DNA of 64,000 bases from Clostridium hydrogenum (GCF_021432385.1 NZ_JAEACT010000002.1:2127501-2191500), one strand, 5' to 3'; numbered from the stretch's first letter, positions 26,964-36,080 are shown. Notes: generated from the sequence alone by a model not told the origin. Numbers and translations are program-made.

Positions 26964-28709
26964 CTATTCCCCCTTTAAAACTAGAACCCTTCCAAAAATT
27001 ATAAAAGCAGTAGCCCGTACTTTTGCATATTCATATTTTTTGTAATCGGGCATTTTTATTATATCATATCCCTTGGAATATATTTTACTGTATATAATAT
27101 TATCCTTATTAATTTTAAATATATTTTTTCCACTGTAATAAATAGAAATATCCTTATCTAAATTTTTAATTAAGATTTTATATTTTTTACTTATATATAT
27201 AATTTTAGCTTTACTTCCCGTACATATATATTTATTAATTCCTAGCCTACTTGACATACTATTTTTATCTTTTATTATTTTATCAGTAATAAGTACAGAT
27301 TTATCCCTGTAATTTATAATTAGTGCATCTTTATTATTTAACTTCAAATAATTTATGTTGGGATTTATATTATAACTTTGAAAGAAAAGTATAACACTAA
27401 AAAATATAGGTAAATAAATTAACTGTCTATATCCCTTTCTTATGGCTATAAAACAGCACAATATTGCAGTAAATGTTATTGCCATAAAACTTGTTATATA
27501 TATTATTGGTGGAGTAATTAAGAGTAAATCTGATGTTAATCCATCTACAGACTTTAAAATAATATTTATTAAACTGCAAAGCATTGAAAATATAATCTTA
27601 AACTTACATAAAATCAATCCAACGTTTCCCATTATAACAATTGCAGAATAAAAAGGAACTATTATTAAATTTCCTAAAATAAAACCTCCACTAAAATTAT
27701 TTAATACCATTGCTGCATAAGGTACTGCAAAGAATTGAGCGCTCAACGTCAAACTTAAATCTTCATTTAATTTTTTAGGTAGCTTATATAAAACCTTTTT
27801 AAGCTTTTTATAGAATAGAATTATTCCAAGAGTAGCTAAATATGAAAGCATAAAACCTATATTAGTTATATAATATGGCTTAACAACAAGCATAATAAGT
27901 GCTGACAAGGCTAGTGCCGATAAAGCGTCATATTTTTTATATAATTTATATGAAGCTTTTAATATAAAAATCATTATAAATGATCTTAAAGTTGCTGGAA
28001 GACATCCTGTAAAAATAACATATATAAAAGAAGTTATGACTGCCGCAAAAACTCCAAAAAACCTCTCTAAAATTCCATATATTAATCCTATATGCATACC
28101 AGATACGCTTACGGCATGTATAATACCTAATTGTTTTAAATCATTTTTGTAGCTATTATTTAAATATGAAGTATCTCCAAAGCATAAAGACATAACAAAC
28201 CCTGCATTTTTTTCCCCTAATTCATATGAATATTCTTTATATATTTCCCTTCTAAAATCATACATTTTGGAAATAAAATCTTTCTTTACGCATTTTATTT
28301 TTGTAATTTTTATATCTCCTATTATTCCATTTTCGTAATCAATATTCCTATGAAAATTTCCACTAATATCTACTATATCGCCCGTTTCGGCGGTACTTAT
28401 TTTTCCTTCTAAATTAAATTTTCTTCCACCATAAGTCCCCGAAGAATAATATGTATTTTTATTATCTATTCTTATGCTTATATTACACTCTTCCGAAATA
28501 TTAAAGCTAAAATATTGATAAGTACTAATAAACCCTACACATAAAAAACAAAGACACAAAATACAAAATTCTCTACTAAGCGTAAAAAACATTATTATAA
28601 AAAAAGATGCAGCTACTACTGCACCTAAAATAATATTGTATTTTAAAAATACAAATGACAAAATACCGACTATAACACTTATACAATAAAAAACAAGCGG
28701 CTTATTCAT
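26964..28709 (-). CDS. comEC: ComEC/Rec2 family DNA channel protein with shortened C-terminus
   Basis: 581 residues. An N-terminal DUF4131-type segment (two helices, OB-like part to about 150) leads to the Competence domain with HAVSVSGMHIGLIYGILERF and GCLPATLRSFIM, plus about ten membrane helices. ComEC forms the channel for single-stranded DNA. Full-length relatives of 700-800 residues end in a metallo-beta-lactamase domain. Here the tail from about 440 keeps only a faint trace of its start (LKLNNKDALIINYRDKSVLI) and has no HxHxDH motif. Its start overlaps the stop of the 97-residue gene. Confidence 0.88.
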   Translation of the reverse strand: MNKPLVFYCISVIVGILSFVFLKYNIILGAVVAASFFIIMFFTLSREFCILCLCFLCVGFISTYQYFSFNISEECNISIRIDNKNTYYSSGTYGGRKFNLEGKISTAETGDIVDISGNFHRNIDYENGIIGDIKITKIKCVKKDFISKMYDFRREIYKEYSYELGEKNAGFVMSLCFGDTSYLNNSYKNDLKQLGIIHAVSVSGMHIGLIYGILERFFGVFAAVITSFIYVIFTGCLPATLRSFIMIFILKASYKLYKKYDALSALALSALIMLVVKPYYITNIGFMLSYLATLGIILFYKKLKKVLYKLPKKLNEDLSLTLSAQFFAVPYAAMVLNNFSGGFILGNLIIVPFYSAIVIMGNVGLILCKFKIIFSMLCSLINIILKSVDGLTSDLLLITPPIIYITSFMAITFTAILCCFIAIRKGYRQLIYLPIFFSVILFFQSYNINPNINYLKLNNKDALIINYRDKSVLITDKIIKDKNSMSSRLGINKYICTGSKAKIIYISKKYKILIKNLDKDISIYYSGKNIFKINKDNIIYSKIYSKGYDIIKMPDYKKYEYAKVRATAFIIFGRVLVLKGE

Positions 28710-28999
28710 CTTCCTCTATCTATATTAAGTGAATCCGGAACAGTATATGCATATAACTTTTCATCTCTATCATAATTAACATGAACTACTATTCTCACTC
28801 TTCCTCCATTACTATCTACAGCTACATCTGTTACTTCTGGTATCCCATCTTTGCTTTTTACCTTAAAATAATTGTTAACAAGGTCTTGCGCACTATCTTT
28901 ACCTACAGAATCATATTTGCTCATAAAATCTTCTTTTTTCATATCTAAAAAAACTATATTGCTATTATCTGTAACATTTTCAAATACATCATCATACAT
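28706..28999 (-). CDS. 97-residue protein of unknown function
   Basis: Not recognised. Soluble, acidic N-terminal half (MYDDVFENVTDNSNIVFLDM), then DSAQDLVNNYFKVKSK and a strand-rich end (TDVAVDSNGGRVRIVVHVNY, YAYTVPDSL). There is no signal peptide and no membrane helix. The stop overlaps the comEC start by four bases, so translation is coupled; the pseudo-ATPase lies 65 bases upstream. GAGGGAGGTCTTAGCTAT precedes the ATG. Confidence 0.7.
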   Translation of the reverse strand: MYDDVFENVTDNSNIVFLDMKKEDFMSKYDSVGKDSAQDLVNNYFKVKSKDGIPEVTDVAVDSNGGRVRIVVHVNYDRDEKLYAYTVPDSLNIDRGR

Positions 29000-29064
29000 A
29001 TAGCTAAGACCTCCCTCATTTTATAATGTAATTTCATTATATATTTTGCCCACAGTTTTAAAAT

Positions 29065-31617
29065 TTAAACAAATAACTTTTTTATAGAAAGTAAGATTAT
29101 TTCTATTGCCAAAGTAACGCCCATAATTTCTACTTGATATAATGATAATGCACCTACTCCAAATAACTCTGAGCCTAACTTAGTAAAAGTAATGGTACTT
29201 TGGATAATTAAATTTAAAATTAAAACAATATAAAAATACATATTTTTTTCAAATCTATTTATAAATGTATATATAATTACAGCATATAAAAAAGTATAAA
29301 ATATCATATTAAACGAATTATCATACCCTTTATACTGTTGTAAAAAGTAATACCCTGCTAAACTGAGAAGCGAAATAAAAAATCCACTAACTATAATGGA
29401 AATTATATTAATATTCCATAATTCTTCTTTTTCAATCTCATAATCATATTGTGCAGATACCTTTTTACAATTTGAAAATATAGCAATACCATTCATATTA
29501 AAACATATAAAAATTATCCATAATATTTCACTTGCATTTAAGGGTGCCTTATATCCACTAAATACAAATATACTTAAAAGTATTACTAAACTAATATTGC
29601 CAATAACTAAGTTTTTTATTATATCCCTTAAGTTTACAATAAGTTTTTTACTATTTATAATTAACCTAATTATTTTCCCAAAATCATTTTCAATCAAATA
29701 CATATCACTTAATTTTTTTATTATTCTGTTACATCTTTCACCGGATGCTATAGATAAATTAGCTTCATTTAATACCGGAAGTTCCGTTAATTTTGAACCA
29801 CACATTATAATATTATGACCAACATTTTTAAGTACTTTAACCATATTAACTTTATTTGCATTTGAAACTCTAGAATATATGCTAACCTTCTCAATATTTC
29901 TTTCAAACTCTTCCGCTGGCATATTATCCATCTCTATTCCAGACATTACAATGCTGTTCATTCCTACAAGACCAGTTTTTTTACCAACAGAAATAGCTGT
30001 TAACTTTGAATCTTCAGTAAAAATAATAGGCTTTATATTATTGTTCCTACATCTTTCGAGTACCATTTTAAAATTCTCTTTTATAGGATTATCAAAACCA
30101 ACAAGTCCTGCAAAAACTAAATTACTTTCAATATTCTCATTAGATGTGGGTTTGTAATTAAAATTTCTATACGCAAATGCCATAACATATAAGCCTTCAC
30201 TACTCATCTCTATATCAGCAAGTTTAATTCTGTTAATAATTTCAGCTGTAAGCTCCTTTTCAACTCCATCAATCATTACCTGTGTACATTTTTCAAGTAA
30301 TACATCTACTGCACCCTTAACATTCGCTCTATATTTCCTGTCAATTTTGTTTACAGTAGTTTTAATTCTTTTATCACCATCATAAGGAATTTCAAAAATT
30401 CTTCTTATGCCTTTTACTTCAAATATATCAATTCCTTTTCTTCCTACATAATCAAGAATAGCTCCTTCAATAATATTTAAATTAATATTTCCATCCTTAG
30501 TCGGATTATAATCATTACACAAAATACCTATATTCATGATTCTTTCTATGTTAATATTCCACTCTAAGCTCATTTCGGCAGTACTTAAAGACGTGTTGTC
30601 ATAAATCTTTTTAATGTACATTTCATTCTTAGTAAGAGCATCTTCTTTTTCAATACTTACAACATTAACCTTAGATAGTCTTTCTATTATATCTAAATCT
30701 TTTAAAATTATCTTTTCACCTTTTAAGTACTTTTTTATAAACATAAATACTTCAAATAAAATAAAGCTAACTTCCATTGGAATACCAGAAATACATATTA
30801 AAGCAGCTTCATAAATACTATAATTAGAACCATTTTTATATGCTAAAAGAATTACAGAAATAATAACTGGAATAAATGAAAATACATTCATAAGCCTTTC
30901 AATTTTCTTGATAAAAAAGTTATCGATTGTCTCATCTTCAAAAAATGATGACATAATTTTACCAAATTCAGTATTTTCTCCTACTGCAACAACAATTCCT
31001 TCGCCTTCACCTTCACAAATTAATGATGACTTAAAAAGCATATTTCTCATTTCAGATATAGGAAGTCCATCCCCACCTATCTTAGCGGTAAACTTTTCTA
31101 CAATACTTTCATCACCTGTTACATTAACCTCATTTACTTTTAAATTATCGCATTCTATTATTCTTATTTCGCAGGGTACTATATCTCCCTTTGAAAATGT
31201 AATAATATCACCAACAACAATTTCTTCAGCTTTTAATTTTACAAGTCTTCCGCCTCTTAATACACTGCTTAAATTGTAGTTAAACTTTTCTACATTTTTA
31301 ATTTCTTTATATTTTTTGTATGAAAATATAATATTGCTGCAAAAGCTTAATATTACAAAGGCAAAAATTATTGCAAATATTGCAATTTCATCTAAATATA
31401 TAAATACTAAAGAACATAAAATAAGCAATATAAACCAAGGTTCAAATATTTTTTTAGCAGTTTCATAAACAAATTTTTTTTTATTTTCGCTGGTTATTTT
31501 ATTTTCACCATAATTCTTTCTATTTTCAACCACTTCATCATTATTTAATCCTCTAATACTATTACTTCTAAATAGCTTGACTACATCAACTGATGCCAAG
31601 CCATACCAATCCGCCAT
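29065..31617 (-). CDS. P-type ATPase homologue lacking catalytic motifs (pseudo-ATPase)
   Basis: 850 residues with the full plan of a P2-type cation pump: N-terminal cation-ATPase domain, M1-M2 (about 60-100), actuator domain, M3-M4 (about 243-298), P and N domains, then M5-M10 (about 665-848). The phosphorylation motif, normally SDKTGTLTxNxM, reads SIEKEDALTKNEM (321-333), with Glu323 in place of Asp. TGES is TGDES (167-171). TGD is TED (534-536). GDGVNDAP is GSKLTELP (607-614), losing both acidic metal ligands. KGA (434-436) remains. No frameshift or stop is present, so the frame is kept intact. Transport by the usual cycle is unlikely; a sensor, scaffold or regulator is inferred. It lies between comEA and comEC. 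Confidence 0.88.
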   Translation of the reverse strand: MADWYGLASVDVVKLFRSNSIRGLNNDEVVENRKNYGENKITSENKKKFVYETAKKIFEPWFILLILCSLVFIYLDEIAIFAIIFAFVILSFCSNIIFSYKKYKEIKNVEKFNYNLSSVLRGGRLVKLKAEEIVVGDIITFSKGDIVPCEIRIIECDNLKVNEVNVTGDESIVEKFTAKIGGDGLPISEMRNMLFKSSLICEGEGEGIVVAVGENTEFGKIMSSFFEDETIDNFFIKKIERLMNVFSFIPVIISVILLAYKNGSNYSIYEAALICISGIPMEVSFILFEVFMFIKKYLKGEKIILKDLDIIERLSKVNVVSIEKEDALTKNEMYIKKIYDNTSLSTAEMSLEWNINIERIMNIGILCNDYNPTKDGNINLNIIEGAILDYVGRKGIDIFEVKGIRRIFEIPYDGDKRIKTTVNKIDRKYRANVKGAVDVLLEKCTQVMIDGVEKELTAEIINRIKLADIEMSSEGLYVMAFAYRNFNYKPTSNENIESNLVFAGLVGFDNPIKENFKMVLERCRNNNIKPIIFTEDSKLTAISVGKKTGLVGMNSIVMSGIEMDNMPAEEFERNIEKVSIYSRVSNANKVNMVKVLKNVGHNIIMCGSKLTELPVLNEANLSIASGERCNRIIKKLSDMYLIENDFGKIIRLIINSKKLIVNLRDIIKNLVIGNISLVILLSIFVFSGYKAPLNASEILWIIFICFNMNGIAIFSNCKKVSAQYDYEIEKEELWNINIISIIVSGFFISLLSLAGYYFLQQYKGYDNSFNMIFYTFLYAVIIYTFINRFEKNMYFYIVLILNLIIQSTITFTKLGSELFGVGALSLYQVEIMGVTLAIEIILLSIKKLFV

Positions 31618-31648
31618 AAAAAAACCTCCATTAAAAATGTCTACTATA

Positions 31649-31681
31649 GATAAACCAGTTCAAGTTTCAAAGTGGTTTATC
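31649..31681. repeat. family C minimal element, copy C3 (33 bp)
   Basis: GATAAACCAGTTCAA is joined directly to GTTTCAAAGTGGTTTATC. These are the two ends of C1 and C2 with the internal part missing, still forming an inverted repeat (GATAAACC/GGTTTATC). It lies 32 bases upstream of the pseudo-ATPase start, behind comEA. Confidence 0.65.
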
Positions 31682-31759
31682 TTTATACATATTATCACAA
31701 TAATTAATCACTAACATATTAAATATCGACTTTCTTAGAGAATTCTTTATTACTATGTC

Positions 31760-32386
31760 TTACCTTATTTCAATATATTCCATTATGGCCTCTCCCCTTT
31801 TATTTCCTATTGCCTTTTTTAAATCATCAACTGAATTTATCCTTCCTCCATTTTTATCTCTATAGTCTATTATTCTTTTTGCAAGTCCTTCTCCTATTCC
31901 TCTTATTTTTTTATTAACTATATCCTGTTCAGTTGCAGAATTTATATCAAGTTTTTCATTAGAATTTACCTCACTTAGCGCTGCACTTCCTGCCGTAGTG
32001 TTGTTTGTATTTTGAGCTTTTTCACCTTTTGCCATTATATATACATTTGAACCGTCTAAAACCTTGGCAGCACCATTTATACTATACATATCCGCTTTTT
32101 CAGTAAAACCTCCTGCCTTTTTTACTAAATCTAAAATTCTATCATTATTATTAAGTGAATATACACCCGGATTTTTAACTTGACCATAAATTTGAGCTTT
32201 TATTTCTTTATTTACAGCAGTAGCACCTATTTTTTCACTTTTTTTACTTTGATTTTCTGTAAACGAATCATCTACCTTGAAATCATCAGCTTCCTTACTG
32301 TGATAAGATAATGCACCTATAAAAATTAAAATCACAAAAATTAATAAAATTATAATAGATCCTACTATTTTTTTCTTATTTTTCAC
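31760..32386 (-). CDS. comEA: ComEA-type DNA receptor
   Basis: About 208 residues. A short cytoplasmic start is followed by a membrane anchor (about 10-30), a linker, an SLBB domain (AQIYGQVKNPGVYSLNNNDR), a flexible spacer, then a helix-hairpin-helix pair (KLDINSATEQDI, IRGIGEGLAKRIIDYR). ComEA binds incoming DNA at the membrane. The start is taken as the GTG behind GGTGGTGATTTTT; a TTG five codons earlier is possible. The comEB gene usual in Bacillus is not present. Confidence 0.92.
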   Translation of the reverse strand: MKNKKKIVGSIIILLIFVILIFIGALSYHSKEADDFKVDDSFTENQSKKSEKIGATAVNKEIKAQIYGQVKNPGVYSLNNNDRILDLVKKAGGFTEKADMYSINGAAKVLDGSNVYIMAKGEKAQNTNNTTAGSAALSEVNSNEKLDINSATEQDIVNKKIRGIGEGLAKRIIDYRDKNGGRINSVDDLKKAIGNKRGEAIMEYIEIR

Positions 32387-32455
32387 AAAAATCACCACCA
32401 AACTGTCTAATATCTATAATTATCACCATCTAAAATGTTTTTAAGCAATTATTTT

Positions 32456-32484
32456 TTGCTATGAACATTATTTTTTGATATACT
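32456..32484 (+). promoter_or_regulatory. promoter of the carboxypeptidase gene
   Basis: TTGCTA (32456-32461) and TATACT (32479-32484) with a 17-base spacer. AGGAGGTAATT then precedes the ATG at 32512. Confidence 0.7.
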
Positions 32485-32511
32485 ATTCACATAAATGCTT
32501 AGGAGGTAATT

Positions 32512-33786
32512 ATGAAAAAAATAATTTGTACTATTGTTCTCGCAATTTTTTTAGCATGTAATTTAAATTTTGATGTTCTGGCTGCTCAAGCTACTCCAAC
32601 AGTTGGATCAGATAATGCTATTTTAATAGATGGAAGAACAGGTGAAATTTTATATGAAAAAAATCCAGATGTGCAGTTTCCACCTGCTTCAACAACAAAA
32701 ACTATGACTGCACTTTTAACTCTTGAAAAATGTAACCTCAATGCAAAGGTCACTGTAAGTAATGATTTTCTTACAAAGGACGCTAAATATATTGATGGAA
32801 ATAGAATATACATAAATAACGGTGAAGAAATTTCTGTAAAAGATTTGTTGTATTCTCTTTTATTGATGTCTTCAAATGATTCTGCTGTTGCTCTTGCTGA
32901 TTACATAAGTGGCTCTGTTGATAAATTTACGCAGCTTATGAATCAAAGAGCTAAGGAACTTGGATGTACAGACACAAACTTTGTTAATCCCAATGGTTTA
33001 TATGACCCAAACCATAAATCTTCTGTTAAAGATTTAGCATTAATAATGAAGGAACTAATTAAAAATCCAATGTACAAAACTATAGCAACTACTCAAGTAT
33101 ATCAAATGTCACCAACAAATAAATTTAATGCAGAAAACACGCAAAAAACAAGAAGATTTTGGAATGAAGATAAATTACTTTATAAGCAATCAAGATACTA
33201 TTATGATGGTTTAATTGGTGGAAAACCTGGCTACACAATTCAATCTTTTCAATCTTTTACAGCAGCTGCTTCAAGAAATAATATGGACCTTGTTGTTGCT
33301 TTCCACGGAAAAACAAAAACATATTATGAAGACAGTAAAATTTTATTTGATTACGGATTTCAAAATTTTGAAGAGAAAAAATTGTTTTCAAAAGGAGACG
33401 TGGTTACAACTTATTCTTTGAATGGTACCAAAATACCTCTTATTGCTAGTGACGATTACTATTATGTTGTGCCAAAGGGTTCTAATGAAACTCCAAAATA
33501 TTCTATTCCTACTAACTCTATAACTAAAAAGCAATTTAATAAGGGTGACACTTTATTAAATTTAGATATAACCCTTAATGGTAAAAAGATTAATTCATTA
33601 AAATTATTGAGCGGTAAAAGTTATAAATTAAACACTACTGAAAAACTATCAGAAAGCATAATTAATAATAAACAATATGCTTTAATAGCTGGCATTGTAG
33701 GTATAGCAATCTTATTATCTATGCTTGGCTTTATACTTCACAAGGTTAAAGTAAGAAAGACAAATAATAAAAACATTTATTTTTAA
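32512..33786 (+). CDS. D-alanyl-D-alanine carboxypeptidase (DacA/DacF type PBP)
   Basis: 424 residues. The signal peptide ends near VLAAQA (about 26). The peptidase S11 domain has S60-T-T-K63 (SxxK) and S120-S-N122 (SxN). The third motif, normally KTG, reads K238-P-G240. A C-terminal beta-rich part follows (about 290-380), then a membrane anchor (about 393-415) and a short basic tail. It trims pentapeptide stems in the cell wall. It stands alone on the plus strand with its own promoter and shares a two-way terminator with rluD. Confidence 0.9.
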   Translation: MKKIICTIVLAIFLACNLNFDVLAAQATPTVGSDNAILIDGRTGEILYEKNPDVQFPPASTTKTMTALLTLEKCNLNAKVTVSNDFLTKDAKYIDGNRIYINNGEEISVKDLLYSLLLMSSNDSAVALADYISGSVDKFTQLMNQRAKELGCTDTNFVNPNGLYDPNHKSSVKDLALIMKELIKNPMYKTIATTQVYQMSPTNKFNAENTQKTRRFWNEDKLLYKQSRYYYDGLIGGKPGYTIQSFQSFTAAASRNNMDLVVAFHGKTKTYYEDSKILFDYGFQNFEEKKLFSKGDVVTTYSLNGTKIPLIASDDYYYVVPKGSNETPKYSIPTNSITKKQFNKGDTLLNLDITLNGKKINSLKLLSGKSYKLNTTEKLSESIINNKQYALIAGIVGIAILLSMLGFILHKVKVRKTNNKNIYF

Positions 33787-33800
33787 AACATAGCTTTAAA

Positions 33801-33844
33801 AAAATAAGAGCTGAAAATTAAAGTTAATTTTCAGCTCTTATTTT
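33801..33844. terminator. bidirectional terminator, carboxypeptidase gene and rluD
   Basis: A perfect 21-bp stem (AAAATAAGAGCTGAAAATTAA and its complement) around AG, with A and T runs at both sides. It serves the plus-strand gene ending at 33786 and the minus-strand rluD, whose stop codon lies within the stem. The preceding AAAACATAGCTTT block is also found at the end of D2. Confidence 0.9.
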
Positions 33845-34739
33845 GAATCAATTTATTTATAAGCTTTTTCATATCTTCTGGTAATTCAGTTTCTAAACTT
33901 ATTATTCTTCCATCTCTAGGATGAGGAAACTGCAGCTTATATGCATGAAGTGCTTGCCTTCCTATATATTCCTCTTCTTCTTTTCCATACAGTGAATCAC
34001 CATAAATAGGATTGCCTACACTACTTAAATGAACTCTTATCTGATGAGTTCTTCCAGTTTCCAAAGACAGCTTTATGAGTTCCCCATCTTTATAACTTTC
34101 TATGACTTCATAATTGGTTATGCTTTTTTGTCCTCTTTCATCCACAATCCTTTTAAGCGGACCACCTTCTTCTCTATAAATAGGTTTATCTATAGTCCCC
34201 TTAACTGGATTTATATGTCCATGAGCAATTGCTAAGTACTCTTTTTTAAAAGTTTCCAAATTCATATCTCTTGCCAGTGCCATATGGGAAAATTGATTTT
34301 TAGCTACTAATACTAGTCCTGATGTATCCATATCAAGTCTATTAACAAGTCTAACTATACAATCTTCCCCTTTTTCCCTAAAATAGTAAATAAGTCCGTT
34401 GGAAAGAGTACCCTGCTGATAACTTTTAGTTGGATGAACTACCATTCCTGGTCTCTTATTTACTACAATTATATCTTCGTCTTCATATACTACATCTATA
34501 TCCATTTCTTCCGGCTCTACATTTTGGCTTTCACTTTTTGTAACTTGAACTTCAATCTTTTGACCAAATTTTAATACATGTGAAAGTTTAACTACCTTAC
34601 CATTTACAAAAATTCTTCCACTATGCGCAGTTCCTCTAATGAACCTAGTAGAAAACCCTTGAACGTCTTTTAAATATTCTTTTATTTTTAAACCTTCATA
34701 TTGTTTTTCAACGTTATAACTAAGTTTACTATTATTCAT
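33831..34739 (-). CDS. RluA/RluD family pseudouridine synthase
   Basis: 302 residues. An N-terminal S4 RNA-binding domain (about 15-75) precedes the catalytic domain with the signature VNRLDMDTSGLVLVAKN, the Asp in RLDxxTSG being the nucleophile. ETGRTHQIRVHLSSVGNPIYGD is the second block. Firmicutes carry several RluD-like paralogues, so the exact uridine target cannot be set from sequence alone. Confidence 0.95.
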   Translation of the reverse strand: MNNSKLSYNVEKQYEGLKIKEYLKDVQGFSTRFIRGTAHSGRIFVNGKVVKLSHVLKFGQKIEVQVTKSESQNVEPEEMDIDVVYEDEDIIVVNKRPGMVVHPTKSYQQGTLSNGLIYYFREKGEDCIVRLVNRLDMDTSGLVLVAKNQFSHMALARDMNLETFKKEYLAIAHGHINPVKGTIDKPIYREEGGPLKRIVDERGQKSITNYEVIESYKDGELIKLSLETGRTHQIRVHLSSVGNPIYGDSLYGKEEEEYIGRQALHAYKLQFPHPRDGRIISLETELPEDMKKLINKLIQNKS

Positions 34740-34750
34740 AGAATGACTTC

Positions 34751-35977
34751 CTATTCCTTAAAATCTTCTCCAAGTATTATTATTATATCGAATTTACTAG
34801 ATTTATTATTTACTAATTCCACATTTTCAACATTAAGCTTACTTTTAATCTCTAAAGCGCTGCTTTCATCTACAGCATATAAAGTTACCTTCGTCTGTTT
34901 TACAGGCTTTTTTGCCACATTTCCGGTTTCTATATTAGCAAAACCATTACTTGAAAGCTTTTCCTTATACCTTTTAGCGAGTCCATTAGTTTCTGTACCA
35001 TTAAGTATTTCTACTTTTAAATTCTTAATATCAACACTGCTACTCTTATCTGTTTGTGTACCAGCTTTAAATATTTGTAAGCTTTCACTTGGATTATAAA
35101 TAAAATACGAAATTCCGCCAATATACATTGGTGTCCCCTTTATTGTTGACATTGTAATATTTTGTTTATTTAAGCCTAATGCAGCTTTTCCATACTTAAT
35201 AATTTCTGAAGCAGACATATTTGTTTGTGTATTTTTAGCTATTGCCTTTAACATTCCTGGTAATTTAAATATTGTAGTCTTTCTTTTTAATTTTTCCATA
35301 ACAGCTTGCATAAAATCATGTTGAATTTTGATTCTTCCAAGGTCACCTTCTGCAAGCCCTGTTCCATCATTATTTTTTCTCCATCTAAAAAATTCTTCTG
35401 CTTTTTGACCATTCAAATGCTGCTTTCCAGGACTAAAATGAATGTGCAAATTTTGAGCTGGATCATCATAATCCATTTTATTAGTTATATTAACATCCAC
35501 GCCACCAATGGCATCTATTATACTTCTAAATGCTGCATAATCTACCTGCATATAATAATTCACTTTAATGCCAAGCATACTTTGCACTGCATTTACAAGG
35601 TATTTAGCACCACCTATTGGTACAGCAGAATTTATTTTTGCATTTTTACCATCAATTTTTATTTTAGTATCTCTTGGTATTGATATTATCTTTAAACTTT
35701 TATCTTTAGGATTATAATGTGCTACTAATATCGTATCTGTTCTTTGTCCCGAATTATCAACATCTTTAGATTCATTATTACCTATATCTACTCCAGTTAT
35801 AAGAAAATTAACAGAATCATTTGAAGATGCCGGTGATGCCTCCACATTTATCTTTTTAGAATTAGTTGACATAGACGATAAATATATATAAGAAAAACTT
35901 ATAAAACCAACAACACAACATATAATAAGAAACAAAATTGCTATAAGTATTTTTCTACCGCCCCTTAAAACTTTCAC
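34751..35977 (-). CDS. LCP (LytR-CpsA-Psr) family transferase
   Basis: 408 residues. An N-terminal membrane helix (about 10-32) is followed by an LCP domain with DTILVAHYNPKDKSLKIISI, PRDTKI, the GGAKYLVNAVQSMLGI block and LGRIKIQHDFMQAV, then a LytR_C domain (about 320-405) with VEILNGTETNGLAKR. LCP enzymes move polymers from undecaprenyl phosphate carriers to peptidoglycan. In relatives an rsfS gene often sits between yqeK and this gene; here it is absent. Confidence 0.93.
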   Translation of the reverse strand: MKVLRGGRKILIAILFLIICCVVGFISFSYIYLSSMSTNSKKINVEASPASSNDSVNFLITGVDIGNNESKDVDNSGQRTDTILVAHYNPKDKSLKIISIPRDTKIKIDGKNAKINSAVPIGGAKYLVNAVQSMLGIKVNYYMQVDYAAFRSIIDAIGGVDVNITNKMDYDDPAQNLHIHFSPGKQHLNGQKAEEFFRWRKNNDGTGLAEGDLGRIKIQHDFMQAVMEKLKRKTTIFKLPGMLKAIAKNTQTNMSASEIIKYGKAALGLNKQNITMSTIKGTPMYIGGISYFIYNPSESLQIFKAGTQTDKSSSVDIKNLKVEILNGTETNGLAKRYKEKLSSNGFANIETGNVAKKPVKQTKVTLYAVDESSALEIKSKLNVENVELVNNKSSKFDIIIILGEDFKE

Positions 35978-36080
35978 ACTATCCCCTGCTTTCTACTATA
36001 AATAATTCTAGGTAGCAACTCACTATTTGTTTGTTATAAAAAATCTAGATGCTTCTACGCATTTTATCACAAGCAAATAC

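Noticed and set aside
29065..31617. P-type ATPase pseudogene
   Set aside because: The frame is complete over 850 codons with all membrane helices; losses are confined to catalytic residues, so it is reported as a pseudoenzyme rather than a broken gene.
35306..35683. 125-codon plus-strand frame opposite the LCP gene
   Set aside because: It lies wholly within the antisense strand of a strongly supported gene and has no ribosome site.
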